Notes: generated by a model not told the origin, from the letters alone. 64,000 nucleotides of DNA from Eonycteris spelaea (GCA_003508835.1 PUFA01000144.1:992001-1056000); one strand, 5' to 3'; counted from the first letter of the stretch, positions 25,940 to 39,264 are shown. A program made the numbers and translations.

Positions 25940-27420
25940 TAAAGAGTCATGGCATAAAGAGCTGTATAAGTATACAGCAGCTTTATTCACAATAACCGTA
26001 AACAGGATCAGCCCAAATGTTTCAACATCACCTGGTGATAAACAAGTTTTACTGTATCTATAAAATGGCATTTTATTCAACAGTAAAAAGAAACATTCTG
26101 ACTCAGGCAGCAACAAAGATGGATCTCAAAGACATGCTGAGTAAAAGAATCCAGACCCCAAAGAATACATACTGTATGATTCTATTTATATACAACTCAT
26201 ATGTATAATGTCTATTATAATATATAATATAAATAGTAGATATATAATTTATATATTATGTATATGATATACAAGCAATCGATGATTAATGAAAATGTGC
26301 CAGAGGAAAATTTTGGGGGTGATGAAAACATGTTACATCTAGATGGGTGTTGGTTACATGAGTGTATGTAGATGTTTGTCAAAACTCATTGATCACTGTA
26401 CTTAAAATGGGTACATTTATTATACGTAAACTATACCTCAAAGTTGATTAAAAATTAAAAATACTGATTTTTAGCTAGCTACAGGGAAACAGGTATTCTA
26501 AACACTGCCAAAGGGAACCCAATTCTATAGCCTTTTGGAAGAGTAATTTGTATCAAGTTAAAGGTGTGAATATATGTAGGTCTAACAATTTCATTTATAA
26601 TGTATCTTAAGAATATCACGGTATTTAGAATAGTGAAAAATTAAACACTAAAAAATGTTCATCTAGAACATTAATTATGGCATATCTATATAATGGAATA
26701 CTATGTAACAATTCTAAATGTAAATATTTAATAAACTTTTTCTATGATTCTGTATATTACCTGAATTAAGCAGAGTACCAACAAAAATGTCTAATATTAA
26801 TTCAACTAAACTGATACATGTTAATAAGTTTTATTTTCTTCTATGTACTTATTTTATTTTCAAAATTTAATGATTGAGTTCTTTTATAATCAGAAATAAA
26901 TGTTAAGCCAAACTGTATTTATAAGAATTGCCAATAGTCAATATCATTAATATAAAAGAATATATGAATTAATTACTAAAAACTAAGAACATTTGGATAA
27001 AGCTGGAACATAGTTCATTAAAAAGAAAAAACTGGCTAACATCTGAAAAATATTCACACATAATATTAGTAATTAAAGAAATATAAACTTTTACAGAGAT
27101 AATATTCACCTATCAACTTAGCAAAAATTTCTAAATACCAGAAGTAATCTAAGCATCCAACTTTAGAAAATATTGTGTAAATGGTCACATATCCATGTGA
27201 TGGATTTATATAACCATTAAACATGAATTTAGTGTTTTTAATAATGAGAGAAAATAATTAGAACAATGTTAACAGGGAAAAGATTGATTAAAACAGTTTA
27301 TATACAGTAGGAGGTCAAATATATAAAATAAGATATACAGAAAAAAGAAAAGGAAAAAATAATAATAATAGAGTTTCTAAATAAAGAAATTGAGTGTTTG
27401 TCTGTCTTTTCTACTCAGAT
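25940..27420 (+). mobile_element. L1M 3'-end remnants, sense on plus
   Basis: At 25970-26210 the L1 ORF2 C-terminal and 3' region is plain: CAGCTTTATTCACAATAACC, AAAGATGGATCTCAAAGACA and ACATACTGTATGATTCTATT. The 3'UTR runs on to about 26470. A second, older L1M-like tract follows to about 27400 with ATCTATATAATGGAATACTA. An A+T-rich TA tract (26200-26275) interrupts it. No open frame remains. Confidence 0.65.
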
Positions 27421-28349
27421 TTTTTTGCAATAAATGTTACTTTTATAATCAGAAAGAATGTTTTAAATTGTGAAGTGAATTTATCATTCCTGAAAAATTA
27501 ACGTTTATATTTCTCAAATCCTAGAGACTTTATAAATTCTATTAAGGCTACCTATATACATATGAAAATCTTATAGCTTTGTATATAATACAGTGGTGGT
27601 GGTAAGAACAAAATCTCATCTTATAAATCACCAAGACTTATTACTTTTGACCAGCAAAGGGCATTCCAATTTAAAGTGCAATTGAATTAAATTAAGTTAT
27701 AAAAATATTTTACAAACATCAGCTAGTCTTTTGAGGGAAGCAGCTTAAAACCATGCTAGGTAAGAGAAAGAAATAATGCCAAGGCCTTTTTTAAAACAGA
27801 CAAAAGTTGGTTACAATAAACAAAAGACAAACTAAGATGATTATGACACAAATAAGAAAAAACTTAAGGCACTACATTTATGTCTGAATAATCTTAAAAC
27901 TAAGAAAGTCTCAATCTAAGAGTTCTCAGTAAAACAAGAGACCAAAATAGAAATCTGATGACAGAAACAGTCATAGTTAAAGATATGGAATACAGTATGT
28001 GCTTCATATTTCGGTTTTGTTTCTCTTTTATTAATGCTGATCCAAGGTCATGGTGTAGTAAACTTAACTGTTGCTGACTAGGAATATATTTTCCTCTTTC
28101 CCATGCCTAGTTGTTTTAACTTCCCATTAGCCTCCTCCTTTCCTTTTCTTTCTTCCGGAGTGCTATTTCCTGGGCATCTCACCACCCAGCTCAGAATTTT
28201 TTTTCCTCTGGCTAAGAACAGATGGAATCTAAAAAGCTGACATTCTTTTTGAAGAACAGAAGCAACTACTCAGGCTCTTCCTCCCAATCCATCTGTGCCT
28301 TCCAAGAAAAATTTACCCAGGCAGCTCCCTGGGTGATGCAATTTATACA

Positions 28350-28590
28350 CAGGTATAATCTTGTGCATTTGTATAGCACTCTTTATTTTATGCAGCTCTT
28401 TAAAAGATGTCATTACACGTTGGTCTTGATTTTAGCATCTCCATTTCATGGATGAAAGAACTAAGATTCAAAGAGGTTAAATGACTTGCCCTTGGTCTAA
28501 AATATGCACCCAGCTAATGATAGGTCAAGAACCTAGGTGTCCTAATTCCTGTGTAAGAACTATTATCATTGTACCAAACTGTTTATTTGA
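28350..28590 (-). mobile_element. MIR SINE, inverted
   Basis: TCTCCATTTCATGGATGAAA, GAGGTTAAATGACTTGCCCT and ACCTAGGTGTCCTAATTCCT follow the reverse MIR order within CNRIP1 intron 2. Confidence 0.7.
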
Positions 28591-28694
28591 GCAAAACAGC
28601 TAAGAGTTAATGATCAGTTTTTTTTTTCTTTTTCTCTCCCTGAGTGAGAATATATATGGATTATCACCTGTTGAATGCTTTAGGAAGGACACTG

Positions 28695-29070
28695 CTATGA
28701 ACTGAATGTTTGGATCCTTCCAATATATATATAGATATATATATAATAAAGCCTGAATCCCCACTGTTATGGTATTTGGTATTTGGAGACAGGGCCTTTC
28801 AGAGGCAATTAGGTCATGAGGGTGGAGCCCTCATGAATGGGATTAGTGCCAATAAACAAGAGGAATAATCTCTCTTCTCTCTCTCCATGCCCCCCCCTCC
28901 CTGCTTGCCTTCATGTGGGGGCATAGCAAGAAAACAGCCCTCTGTGAACATGGAAGAGTGCTCTCATCAGACACCACATCTGTTGGCACCTTGACCTTAG
29001 AATTCCAGGCTCCAGAACCATGAGAAATGAATGTTTGTTGTTAGAGCTGCCCAGTCTATAGTATTCTGCA
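28695..29070 (+). mobile_element. MLT1-type (ERVL-MaLR) LTR
   Basis: AACTGAATGTTTGGATCCTT starts it; then GGGCCTTTCAGAGGCAATTA, GGTCATGAGGGTGGAGCCCT, CTCATCAGACACCACATCTG, and the end GAACCATGAGAAATGAATGT with CCCAGTCTATAGTATTCTGC follow the MaLR LTR order. A TA expansion (28722-28746) lies near the 5' end. No internal retroviral coding sequence accompanies it; it is a solo LTR in intron 2 of CNRIP1. Confidence 0.8.
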
Positions 29071-29589
29071 ACTGACATTTTGCTCTATCCCTGGACATTT
29101 GCGATAGTGTCCTTACAAGCTGCAAACCTTGGTACATTTTTATTGCACAACTAATGTGAAAGAGAACTCATCAGATTCCAAGGAGAGGAGATGCATTTGT
29201 TGTCCTCGGTAATAAATGACTACTTCCAAGAGCCTGTTTTAAACAATTTCTGTGGTCTTACAACCAGCTGGCCTAGAATACCCAGACTACTCTGCATGTA
29301 CCATACCACCCACCTCCACTGGAGACAAGAATACGATCACACACACAGAAATCCATTGACTAGGGAGCACAAAATGGGCTTATTATATTGATAAAGACAT
29401 GACATTACTTCATTACTAAACAAATTCTGTATAAACAAACATCTGTGACTTTTAGTGTGGTGTTACCATTTCATTCCTACTGGATTTCAAGCCTCTCTGT
29501 TCTTTGATGTGTCAAGTTTTATTAGTTAATACATATTTTTCATTTCTCTTAGCTGAGTATATATAGGACAACAAGTTTTGTATCTTATA

Positions 29590-30960
29590 AAGTATATTTG
29601 ACTTTAAAAGAAACTGTCACATTTTTCTGAAGTGATGATGCCATTTTACATTTCTACCAGCAATATGAAAGTTTCAGTTGCCCTACATCCTCTCCAAAAG
29701 AACAGAAGTCAATGTGGTAGAAAAGGAAAAATTGTAAAACAAACAAACAAACAAACAAACAAACTGTAAAGAAAAGTTGATAAAGCTAAAATGTTTTTGG
29801 AAAATGTCTTAAAATTGATAACCCCCTAGCAAAACTGAGCAAGTAAAAAAAAATTACCAATAACAGAAACAAAGGAGAGCAATACATTTAATGAAATGAA
29901 TAAATTCTTCAGTTGACCTTTATTTACTAAAGAAATTGAATTTGTAGTTAACAATTTTCCCAGAAAGAAATTTTCAGGCCCAAGTGGTTTCATTGATAAA
30001 TTCAGACATTGAAGGGAGAAAAGACCCCAATAATTCTACATAAATTCTTTCAGACAACAGATGAAGGAACACTTTTCAATTAATTTTATAAGGCTGATAT
30101 TACCCCAATATAGAAACTTGATGATATTGCAAGTAAAGAAAAATTATAGATAAAAATCCCTTATGGACGTACGCAGAAAATTTACTTATAGTTTTTATTT
30201 GCTTGAGATAATAATAAATCAACTCCAGCAATATATAATAAGTATATTATATCAGGACCAAGAGAGTTCATCACATTAACAAAATAAAGGAGAAAAATCA
30301 TATAATCATATCAACAGATGCAGAAACAACATTTGGCAATTCAATATTCGTTCATGATAAATATTCATGATAAATATATAAAAAAAAAAACTGGGATAGA
30401 AGGAAAGTTTTTCAATCTAAGGGGCATGGATAAAAAGCCTATCACCCTTAATGGTAAGAGCCAAAAAAGGGAAGGTTATTAGCTTCTACTCCTATCCAGC
30501 ATTGTTTGGAGGTCCTACCAGTACCTAAGGCAAGAGGAAAAAAAGAGGACATAAAGCTGTCTCTATTCACAGATGAACAACTGTGCTTGTAGAGATATTA
30601 ACAATGTATTAAAAGATACTAGAATTAACAAGTGAATTTAACAATTTTGCTGGATACAATATCAATTTATAAAAGCCACTATATTTCATAAAGAAAAAAA
30701 CACTAGTAAAGAAATACTAGTAAAGAAAAAAATACTGAACGATTGGTTTTTAAAATATTTCACCAATTTTATAAGTGAAAATTGTCATTGTACTGTCTGT
30801 ATTTTTTAACAATAGTAAAATTAAGCCATTTTTCCAATATTTACTGGTCATTTGTATTTCTTCTTTTGTGAATTGCTTATTTATGTTTTTAAATTATTTT
30901 TCTATTTCCCATGTCCTATGATTATTTTTTCTTAAAGATTTCCAAGAATTCTTGTATATG
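29590..30960. mobile_element. L1 fragments (antisense piece, then plus-strand ORF2, then antisense piece)
   Basis: At 29590-29700 there is L1 antisense sequence (CCATTTTACATTTCTACCAG). From about 29780 to 30720 the plus strand matches L1 ORF2, for example AAAGAAATTGAATTTGTAGT and later AACTGTGCTTGTAGAGATAT after the reverse-transcriptase region. Then 30730-30960 returns to L1 antisense (TTTTGTGAATTGCTTATTTA). This order suggests at least two insertions, one inside the other. An (AAAC)n run at 29736-29763 sits near the junction. All frames are broken. Confidence 0.7.
29736..29763. repeat. (AAAC)n tetranucleotide repeat
   Basis: About seven copies, at an L1 junction in intron 2 of CNRIP1. A second AAAC run lies at 31762-31788. 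Confidence 0.95.
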
Positions 30961-31454
30961 GTTACCGATTTTGCCAAATGAGTAGACAAAGCTGACACGA
31001 GGCACAGCTTTTATACTTGGGAGTGCATGCATAAAGCTGCCTTCTTCCACACACACAGCCTCATAACAAAGCTCATACATCTCCTTGCCTTATTCTTCCA
31101 AACTCCCACCAGTCTCCCACTGACGAGAGCCAACAGAAGGAGAACATTATGATTCACGCAGACAGCTTCTCCACCTGGGCTTTCTCCTGGAAAGGACTGA
31201 GTAGGGAATTAGTCATGCTGAAACACAAGTCAACATTCTCTTTGAAGTGGGGGCGGAGAGCTTTTAGAGCTAGGTAACACTTTATTAACTCCCAGTACCA
31301 GGGCTTGTGGAATTATTTGAATAAAGAGATCACTGCCGTTAATCTAAGTCAGATGGTATTTGACTTCTTCCTGTCTTGAGCTTCACTGCGGAAAGTTACT
31401 AATGGCAGCTGCAATTTCTACATGGGCAGTAGCACATCAAGGCAACACAGCTTT

Positions 31455-31788
31455 TTTTCATCAATTGTTATTTGTCTTTTCATTTAAATCACATTATAAT
31501 GAAAATTTAACTTTGTTTATGATGTTTGACAGAAATGTTGCCTTGTATGTAATCAAAGTTTTCAATTTTTACTTTTGGATGTCTTCCATTTCTTTTAGGT
31601 TTAGATTAACTTTTTTTTATTTTGATTTTTTAAAAAGTTGGCTTTTTACAGATAACCCTTGATCTATCTGAAGTATATTTTAGAGTATATTATCAGAAAA
31701 AACCTACAGTGATGTTTCACTCAAATAGTCAATTATCCCAGCATTACTTATCCAATGATTTAAACAAACAAACAAACAAACAAACAAA
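31455..31788 (-). mobile_element. L1M fragment, antisense, ending in (AAAC)n
   Basis: The plus strand has the antisense L1 pattern: a T-rich tract, then CCTTGATCTATCTGAAGTAT and CAGCATTACTTATCCAATGA. It is followed by seven copies of AAAC at 31762-31788. Confidence 0.55.
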
Positions 31789-32314
31789 ACTATGTACTTT
31801 GAAGTAACTTTAGACTCACAGGAAATCTCTCTGGTATACCCTTAATCCAGCTTCCATTGCTGGCTTCACCTATGTAATTGGGTTTCTTTGGACATCTCAA
31901 GACATCCTTGTTATCCGTTAAAGTGTGATTGTGTCTGTAATTTACAATACTTAAGCTTGAAACATTGGTGGCAAAAATCATAAAACAGTATAAAAGGTAA
32001 TGTAAGGCTTTCATTACTAGAATGATATTTGAACTGAACATTAGAGATGCTAACTTGATCAGGAAATCCTAATTTCAATTGTTTTCCTTAGACTCACTCT
32101 ATTACAGATAAGATTCAAATCATGGCCAATGCTCAAACCAAAAGCTGTAAGATCATTGTTGGAACAATCAACTATCAATGACCTGCTTTTTCTAGATGTG
32201 GAAATTATATGTAAGAACATAGGCTTTACTGCTGGGACTCAGGATTTGTGAGTTACAGTAAGAGACTGCAGATCCTGTCCCTTACAACATACTTCCAAAT
32301 CACCCGGTAACTTG

Positions 32315-32560
32315 AAGTCTCTCCAACCTTTTAGGGCACCAGGGACCGATGCTCCTATAAGAATCTAATGCCGGATGATCTGAGGTGGAGCTGAGGCGGT
32401 GATACTAGCTAGCACTGGGGAGTGGCTGCAGATACAGATGAGGCTTCGTTTGCTTGCCCGCCACTCACCTCCTGCTATGTGGCCCAGTTCCTAACAGGCC
32501 ACTGACCAGTACTGGTCTTTGGCTTGCAGCTGGGGGACCCCTGTTTTAGTGTATACTTAG
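32315..32560. mobile_element. hAT-type non-autonomous DNA transposon
   Basis: CCAACCTTTTAGGGCACCAG at one end, AGAATCTAATGCCGGATGAT inside, then GCCCGCCACTCACCTCCTGC, CCCAGTTCCTAACAGGCCAC and GGGGGACCCCTG at the other end follow a widespread mammalian hAT MITE. It lies in CNRIP1 intron 2. The family name was not pinned down. Confidence 0.7.
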
Positions 32561-33857
32561 ACAGTTGATCTAGACTTATGGTAATTAATAAAATCTTTCT
32601 TTTCATGACTAAGTCTGAATCATTCTTACATTTAAAAAAAATACCTGTACTTCAGCCATCCAAAATAATGTAAAAATTCTCACTTTACAAATCTAATTAA
32701 GAAGTTTTTAATCATCTCCTTCCTAAATGTTTGAGTTAATCTTCCCCCACAGTGTTTGTTCTGCTTACACCTCTAGTAAAAGAAGTATCTTTCAGGTCCT
32801 TTTAAGGCCAGAGGCTGAGGAGGGAGTAGCAGCCTCAGGAATAAACAGAGAAAGTTATAGCCCTGGTCCCCAGCCCACACTGGCTCCAGGGAGAAGATGG
32901 GGAGGCTTCCTCTCCTGCCCTATGAGCACGTGGAGGAGAGGGTACAGGCTCATTTATGGTGGTACCCTCTGCACTTGACCCAGTGCCCAGTACAAGTTCA
33001 GTGAAAGAAGGAACAACTTCAAGCTGGCTCGGTGGCCCTCTGTGATCTCATTAAAATTCTGATAACTTTCATATTTGCAGTTTTGCTTCGAGTTAACATA
33101 TTCTTTCAACTCTAATTACACATGCCATTTTGACATACTGGGAGTGGAAGGATATCTCTTTGTTATAACAAAAGATTTATCTTATAACAAAAATTTATTT
33201 TGATCCTGTGTCATGTATGTAACATGAAAATATTTTCTTAGCGGTCTAAACATACATTTTAAAACTCTAGAAATGAATGATTTTGTCAGAAAAACAAGTA
33301 AAATGGATTCAATAAAACCACAAAGCTCCCCCCACCTCAAGTAAAAGTTATGGACTAAATTAAAAGTTAAAAACATTCCTTCCAAATATCTTTATTTTGG
33401 ATCTTGACTTTTATGGGGAAATTCTGTCAGACTTTCAAGTAACAGCTAAGTCCTATGCTATGTAAATTGTTTCAGAACACAAACTACGAAAATGTTCCTA
33501 ATTCATTTTATAAAGCTATTAAACTTGACAGCAAAACTTAGTCTGTAAAGGCCTTCTAATTGTGCTTCTTGTCTTCGTCTCCTTTCCACATTGCACATTA
33601 AACTGATTTTTAAAACATGCAAATCTTATCATATTATCAGGAGCTAGAACTCTTGTAAAGGTTTCTAAAAGAGAGAGGTAGGTAATGGTGGCGTGGAGTT
33701 GTTGGATGAACTTTACACATATTATCATAAAATCTGACAAAATATAAATTAAAAAATGAAGCCTTTAAAAGTGACTAAAAGCAGGACAGAAACCAGAGGA
33801 GAGTTACCTTGAAAAGACCTCAACTACAACAGCTTAGAATTGTTTCTGTGTGGGGTG

Positions 33858-34258
33858 TTTTTTTGTTTGTTTGTTTTGGTTTTTTTTGCATGAGGGAATT
33901 CCTCAGTCCCCTGTAGATCTGGCAGACGAAAATGGAAGTTTTCTTGCTGGAAGTGGCTGAAGACAGTGTTCAGGACTGGTGGAGCAGTGGAAATATTCCA
34001 GGAGAAAATCCTGGAAGCAAGAGAGCAGCAGAAGAGGTGAAACCCAGAATCTGACTATAACTCTGCCATAATCCCTGGCTAACTGCACGCATGGGCTGGT
34101 AGAAAGGGACACTCTAATGGACCTATTGAAAAAGAAGTAGATCAGTGAAGAGTCGATCCTTGAAAGAAAAAAATTATGCTGAGTAAGATTTATAATTTCA
34201 GTGTCATTTTTTGTTTGTTGTTTGTTTGTTTTTGTTTTTGTTTTTGTTTTGTTTTTGA
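33858..34258. repeat. Two TTTG/TTTTTG tracts flanking a unique stretch
   Basis: TTTG-type tracts lie at 33858-33890 and at 34205-34258. The 123-codon minus-strand frame between them (33903-34274) opens with lysine/threonine/asparagine/glutamine runs from the tract and is not a gene. Confidence 0.8.
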
Positions 34259-37250
34259 TTGAGTGCATTCCCAAACCTGATAAGTTAAAGCCTTAATGGC
34301 TTGAAATGTCAAAGCAGAGGTCTCAGGACTGGCAGAGCAGCTGGAAATTTAGGGAAATCTCAGGGTGGATGGATCCTCAAATCTCAGTATAAACTGTCCA
34401 ATTCCTTGGTTGAACGCTAAACTCTATTAGTTTAAGAGACCAGGCTAGAAAAGCAGCAACTGGAAGTTAAAAAAAATTAAGCACACATATCAGCTACTAC
34501 TCACTGCTGGCAACACAGAGTTTGTAGCTTGAGTCCAGGAACGTTTACTGCATGCCGCAGTATAAAAAGATAATAATCTTCAGAAGAATAAAAGAAACTA
34601 GAGTTAAGAACATATTATCTACAATGTTTAATTTCTCATCAAATATTACCAAACATGTAACAGAGCAGGAAAGCATTACCCAAATTCAGGAAAAAAAGTC
34701 ATTCTATAGTAACTTACTCTAAATGGGGCCAAATGTTGGATTTACCAAATATTTTAAACCAGAAATTACAAATATGCTCAAAGAAGTAAATAGGAACATG
34801 GTTTCAATGATGAGCAAACAGGGAGCCTCAGGAAATGGAAACTATAAAAAGTACAAATGAAAATTCTAGGGCTGAAAAATATTACAAAAATATTAGATGA
34901 TAAGCATAATAGCAGACTAGAAATGATAGAAGAAAAAAATCAGTGAACTTGAGGATACATCAATGAAATAGTCTAAGTTGAAAAACCACAAAAGAAAATT
35001 GAAGAGAATTGAACAGGAACTTAAAAACCTCTGGGATAATGCCGTATGTGTAATTGGAGTCCTACACTCTAAGGAAAAGAGAGAATGGAATTGAAAAAAA
35101 ATATTTTTTAAACAAAATAATGGTTAAATATAACCTAAATTTGGTAAAAAGCCATAACTTACAGATTCGAGAAATTCAATGGGCCCCAAGGAAAAAGAGG
35201 TACAAAGAAACCACACTTAGGTACATCTTAGTCAAACTATTGAAAACCAGAACTGTACAATACACAAAGGATCATTTATTTTATATATATATGCAATATG
35301 ATATATATAAATATTATGTATATAGGTCTTATACTTCAATGAAAATATCACAGGGCGAATAAAGAAACAAACTAAAGAAATAAAATGAAATAGAAGAATG
35401 GACAGTGAAACATGAAAAAAAGCTCAATTTTTAAAAAGTCTAATAATTGGTAAATCTCTAGTTAAACTGATCAGAGAGAAAAAAAGCAAATTATGAATAT
35501 CAAAACTGAAAGAATGGACATCACTGGAGATCCTGAGACATTAAAGGATGGTGGAGGATAATTATCCACAACTTTGTGCCAACAAATCTGACAATTTAAT
35601 TAAAACAAATGAAGAACATCAGAGGTAAATTACAAACAACTCAAGAAATAAAATGTAAGTAGCTCAATATCAACTAAGGTAATTGAATTTGTTAACTAAA
35701 GTCTTCAGAGTAAAACACATGCCTTTATTGGTGAATTCTATCCAACATTAAAGAAGAATTATATCAATACTAATATTAATGTGTTGACTCTTTCAGCCAA
35801 AGAAGAGAGAACACATTTCAAATCATTTTATGCAGTCAGTATTAACTAGATGAAGACATTTCAAGAAAAGGAAACCACAGAGCAATATCCCTAAAGAGCA
35901 GAGATGGAAAAATCCTCAATAAAATATTAATGAATCAAATCCAGTCATATATACAAATAATATACCATGACCAAATAGGGTTTATTTGGGGAATCAAAGT
36001 TGTTTAACACTGAAAAAGCAATATAATCTACCATAGAACAGAATAAAAAACACCATGTGATCATCTCAAAAGATAGAGAAAACATTTGAAAACACTTTAT
36101 AAACACATTCCCGATAAAAACTCTCAGTAAACTAGGGACAGAAGGGAACGTCCCTAACCTGAGTATACCAAAAACAAAACAAAAAACTTACAGCTAACTT
36201 CATACTTAGTGTTGAAAACTGAATGCTAATAGATTTAACAAAAAGTATATAAATCTGTATAGGGAACATTGTAATATATTATAGAGAGAAATTAAAGAAG
36301 ACCTAAATAGAGATATCACATTCATGTATTAGAAAGTTCAACATTAAAGTGTCAAATTTCTCCAAATTAAACTATAGATTTAATGCAAAACAAATTAATA
36401 TCCCAATTTTTGGAGAAATTGACAAGCTCATTCTAAAATCTATATAAAAATGCAGAGGCCTAGACTAGCTAAAATAACTGAATAAACAAAGCTGGAAGAC
36501 TTACGCAACCTGATTTAAAGACTATAGAATGTAGGACATGAAAGAAAATTGTTTTGGCTCTGCGAGGTTTTTTGCATTTCCAAATTTAAAAGACTGATAT
36601 ATAAGTAAGTATGCAAAGCAGCCAGAATTCTCAAATATTGCTGGTAGAAATATGAAATGGTACAATGGTCTGGATATTTCTTATATAGTCAAACATACAC
36701 TTACTTACATTGTGACTTGTCAGATCTCCCTGTAGGTATTTACTCAAGTGAAATGAAAATGTGTTCACACTAACAATTATACTCAAATGTTCATAATAGC
36801 TTTACTCATAATACCAAAAGATGAAAACAATCCAGATATCCATTTATTAGAGAAAAATAAGTAAATTGTAGTATATCCATACAATGGAGTACCACTCAGT
36901 AATAAAAACAACCAACTACTGATCCATGCAACAACACAGATGGATCTCAAGAACATTATGACAAATGAAAGAAGTCAGACACAACAGCATGATTCTATTT
37001 ACATAAAATTCTAGAGCAGCTAAAACAAAGGTATTGAGACAAAAACCTCAGGGTGGGCTAGGGTTTGGGGGATTGATTACATATGGGCATGAGGGAATTT
37101 TTCAGGTGACAGAAATGTTCTATGTTTTTATTGGGGTGGTAATTATATAGTAGTACCCATTTGTCAAAACCTATGTAATTGGACACTTAATATTGGTGAC
37201 TTTTATTGTATGTAAACTTATATCAAATAAATTTATATTGAACAAATGTA
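34050..37250 (+). mobile_element. Old L1M element, near-continuous ORF1-to-3' remnant
   Basis: The 5' part (about 34050-35350) carries decayed L1/HAL1 ORF1-like sequence, including a 102-codon open remnant at 35054-35362 with the conserved core around QIREIQWAP and LRYILVKLLKT. ORF2-like stretches follow (35480-36500), then the ORF2 C-terminal region and 3'UTR (36600-37250), recognisable from CCATACAATGGAGTACCACT and the run of ACAGATGGATCTCAAGAACA. Every long frame is broken, so it is immobile. It lies antisense to CNRIP1 within intron 2. Internal deletions between the sections are likely, and it could be more than one insertion. Confidence 0.75.
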
Positions 37251-37424
37251 TATTGAACAAATTCCTATAGGCATTAGGATAAATCTGAAAGGAAAGAAGG
37301 TCCTGTAACATCCAACACCTACTTACTTCTCCAGCTTTATCTTGAGCCTATCTCTGCTTCCCTCTGCCCCTGCCATGTTGAGCTTCTCTCATTCATTAGA
37401 ACACGTTTTGCTTTCTTCCAGCTT

Positions 37425-37800
37425 TTTTTAAAAATTTATTTATTTTAATTAGTTTCAAGTATACAGTACATTGCTTAGACATTTATATAGTTTACAAAAT
37501 GGTCCCCATAATTGCTCCTTCTCTTTCTGGTTTTCCACCTTGCCAGTATCTTAATCCTAACTGCATTCCCTATGCCATCCTCCCCATCCCCATGACCATC
37601 TATCAACTACTAATTTGTACTTCTTAAACCCTTTACCCATTCTCCAAGGCCTCTAATCCCCACTCCCCTCTGTTTGTCGCTAAATTGTCTACTATATTTG
37701 TGAGTTTGTTTTTGATTAGTTTGTTCTTTTTGTTCCTTAGATTCCACATATAAGTGAAATTATATGGTATTTATCTTTCTCTGACTTATTTCTCAGCTCT
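37425..37800 (-). mobile_element. L1 3' end, younger subfamily, inverted (bat-like)
   Basis: The element begins with a T-rich run (its poly(A) tail in reverse) and reads into the antisense of an L1 3'UTR. Markers are GTTTCAAGTATACAGTACAT, TTAGACATTTATATA, CTACTAATTTGTACTTCTTA, and near the end GATTCCACATATAAGTGAAA with TATGGTATTTATCTTTCTCT. The wording of the 3'UTR is that seen in bat and other laurasiatherian L1s. It is the least decayed L1 piece in the gene and is in the same orientation as CNRIP1. Confidence 0.7.
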
Positions 37801-38983
37801 TGATCTTAGTAGCTCTTCTTTCCTCACATGCTTCCTCTTCCCTCAACCCTTATTCATCCTTTAGTTCTTCCTTAAGAAAGCCATCCTCAAAATCTTGGAT
37901 GAGGCTGAGGCTCCTAATATATGATGCTCCAAAGGCACCACTACCTTTTCACTTCACTTTATGTTATAATAATTTACTTTATTATTGATAATCATGTATA
38001 AAGTATGTTTTCCTTTCTAGCTTAGAAGCTCCATAAAGTCAGGGATATCTATTTTTTCCACCATTCTTCTACCAGTGTGATATGTAAAAAATTTTCGTGT
38101 ATTTGCTGAGAAATCAAACAAGTGAAAAAATTAATAAAATAAAAATCTAAAAGTCCTAAGTAAGGTATTAGCATATTGAATTTAGCAATATATTTAAAAT
38201 AATACATAATTTTAAAGTACAGATTATTTTAAGAAATAAAGGCAGCTTAGTATTTGAAAATGTATTATATAATTATTACATTAATATATTAATGGAGATA
38301 AATTATCTCCATAGATGGGAAAGGAATTAGATGAAGTTTAACACATCTCCCAATAAAAATATACCTCTTAGTGAAGTAGAAAAAGAATGCTTTAACATGA
38401 TAAATATTTGAAACTAACATTGTACCTAATAGTGAAACCTTGGAGACAAGGATACTCCTTACCACCACTAGCAGGCAACATTATTCTAGAAACATTAGAA
38501 ACATTAAACCAATGCAGTAAGACCAGAAAAAAAAAAAAACAAAAACAGAAAACTACACAGTTACATGTAGATTACGACTTTCTATCTGAAAAACCCAAGA
38601 TCATTTACTAAAAAATTTTAGTAAGCAAGTTCAGTAAGGTGACCAGTTGCAAAATACATTATTTATTTCTGACACATATTATAAAAGCAATGTATTTAAA
38701 ACAATGCAGTATTGGCATAAGAATAAACAGATCAATGCAATAGATTAGAAGTGTAGAAAGAGGTTTAAAATTGACCATTAGAGAAGCACAAATTATTTAA
38801 TTAGTTGTATTGTGATATTCTAGACCATTAGATCTAATATGAAACCACGAATTGAGATAATATTTCATAACTTCATAACATTTCTTTTTATATCTTTCCT
38901 TAAGGGGAGATAGTGATTGTTTTCTATGGTTTTGATTTGCCTGGCACCACACCCCAATGCCAACACCCACGAGCAGGCCTTAC

Positions 38984-39134
38984 CGGCATGGTGATCTGGA
39001 TGGGTTGCCGTTCTCCACTCTTGGTTGGGGCTACACCTTCTGTGTCGTATGTGCCCGTATAAACAATTCTGTCCCCGTCAGGCTCTTTAGACTTCAGCTC
39101 CAGTGGGACCGCCACACCACCGATGGAAATGTTC
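38984..39134 (-). CDS. CNRIP1: CNRIP1 exon 2 (last base of codon 60 to residue 110)
   Basis: This internal exon is 151 nt. The first base (G at 39134) completes the split Glu60 codon, after an acceptor reading TTGCAG. It encodes NISIGGV, then [14 protein letters not shown], then the stretch from [10 protein letters not shown] to [10 protein letters not shown], all characteristic of CNRIP1. It ends in phase 0 at 38984 before a GTAAGG donor. The polypyrimidine tract before the acceptor is weak. Apparent differences from human, from memory, are Ala68 for Leu, Ile83 for Val and Ala95 for Thr. The exon is flanked upstream (higher coordinates) by MIR and hAT-type MITE remnants in intron 1 and downstream by repeat-rich intron 2. 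Confidence 0.95.
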
Positions 39135-39264
39135 CTGCAATAAACTTAAGTTGGCCACATATGGTAGGAATTAGCTTAGGCACCCTGTCCTGGTCAGACC
39201 ATACATAACCCTGGGCAAGAAGCCTACAGGATGTGGCTAGGGGAGACAGTTATGGTAGAAAATT

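Larger units (their letters stand above)
24706..38983 (-). other. CNRIP1: CNRIP1 intron 2
   Basis: The 14.3 kb intron runs from GTAAGG to CCCTCAG. More than half is old interspersed repeat: L1 fragments (25940-27420, 29590-30960, 31455-31780, 34050-37250, 37425-37800), a MIR (28350-28590), an MLT1-type LTR (28695-29070) and a hAT-type MITE (32315-32560). Most of the longer L1 pieces read on the plus strand, antisense to the gene. The parts at 24710-25930, 27420-28340, 31000-31450, 32560-33840 and 37800-38980 show no recognisable element to me. I see no extra conserved exon. Confidence 0.88.

Noticed and set aside
33903..34274. 123-codon minus-strand frame, one of the longest in the window
   Set aside because: Its start is the translation of a TTTTG tract and the rest shows no domain; overlaps the start of an L1 remnant.
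35054..35362. 102-codon plus-strand frame
   Set aside because: It is a decayed L1 ORF1 piece, not a host gene.
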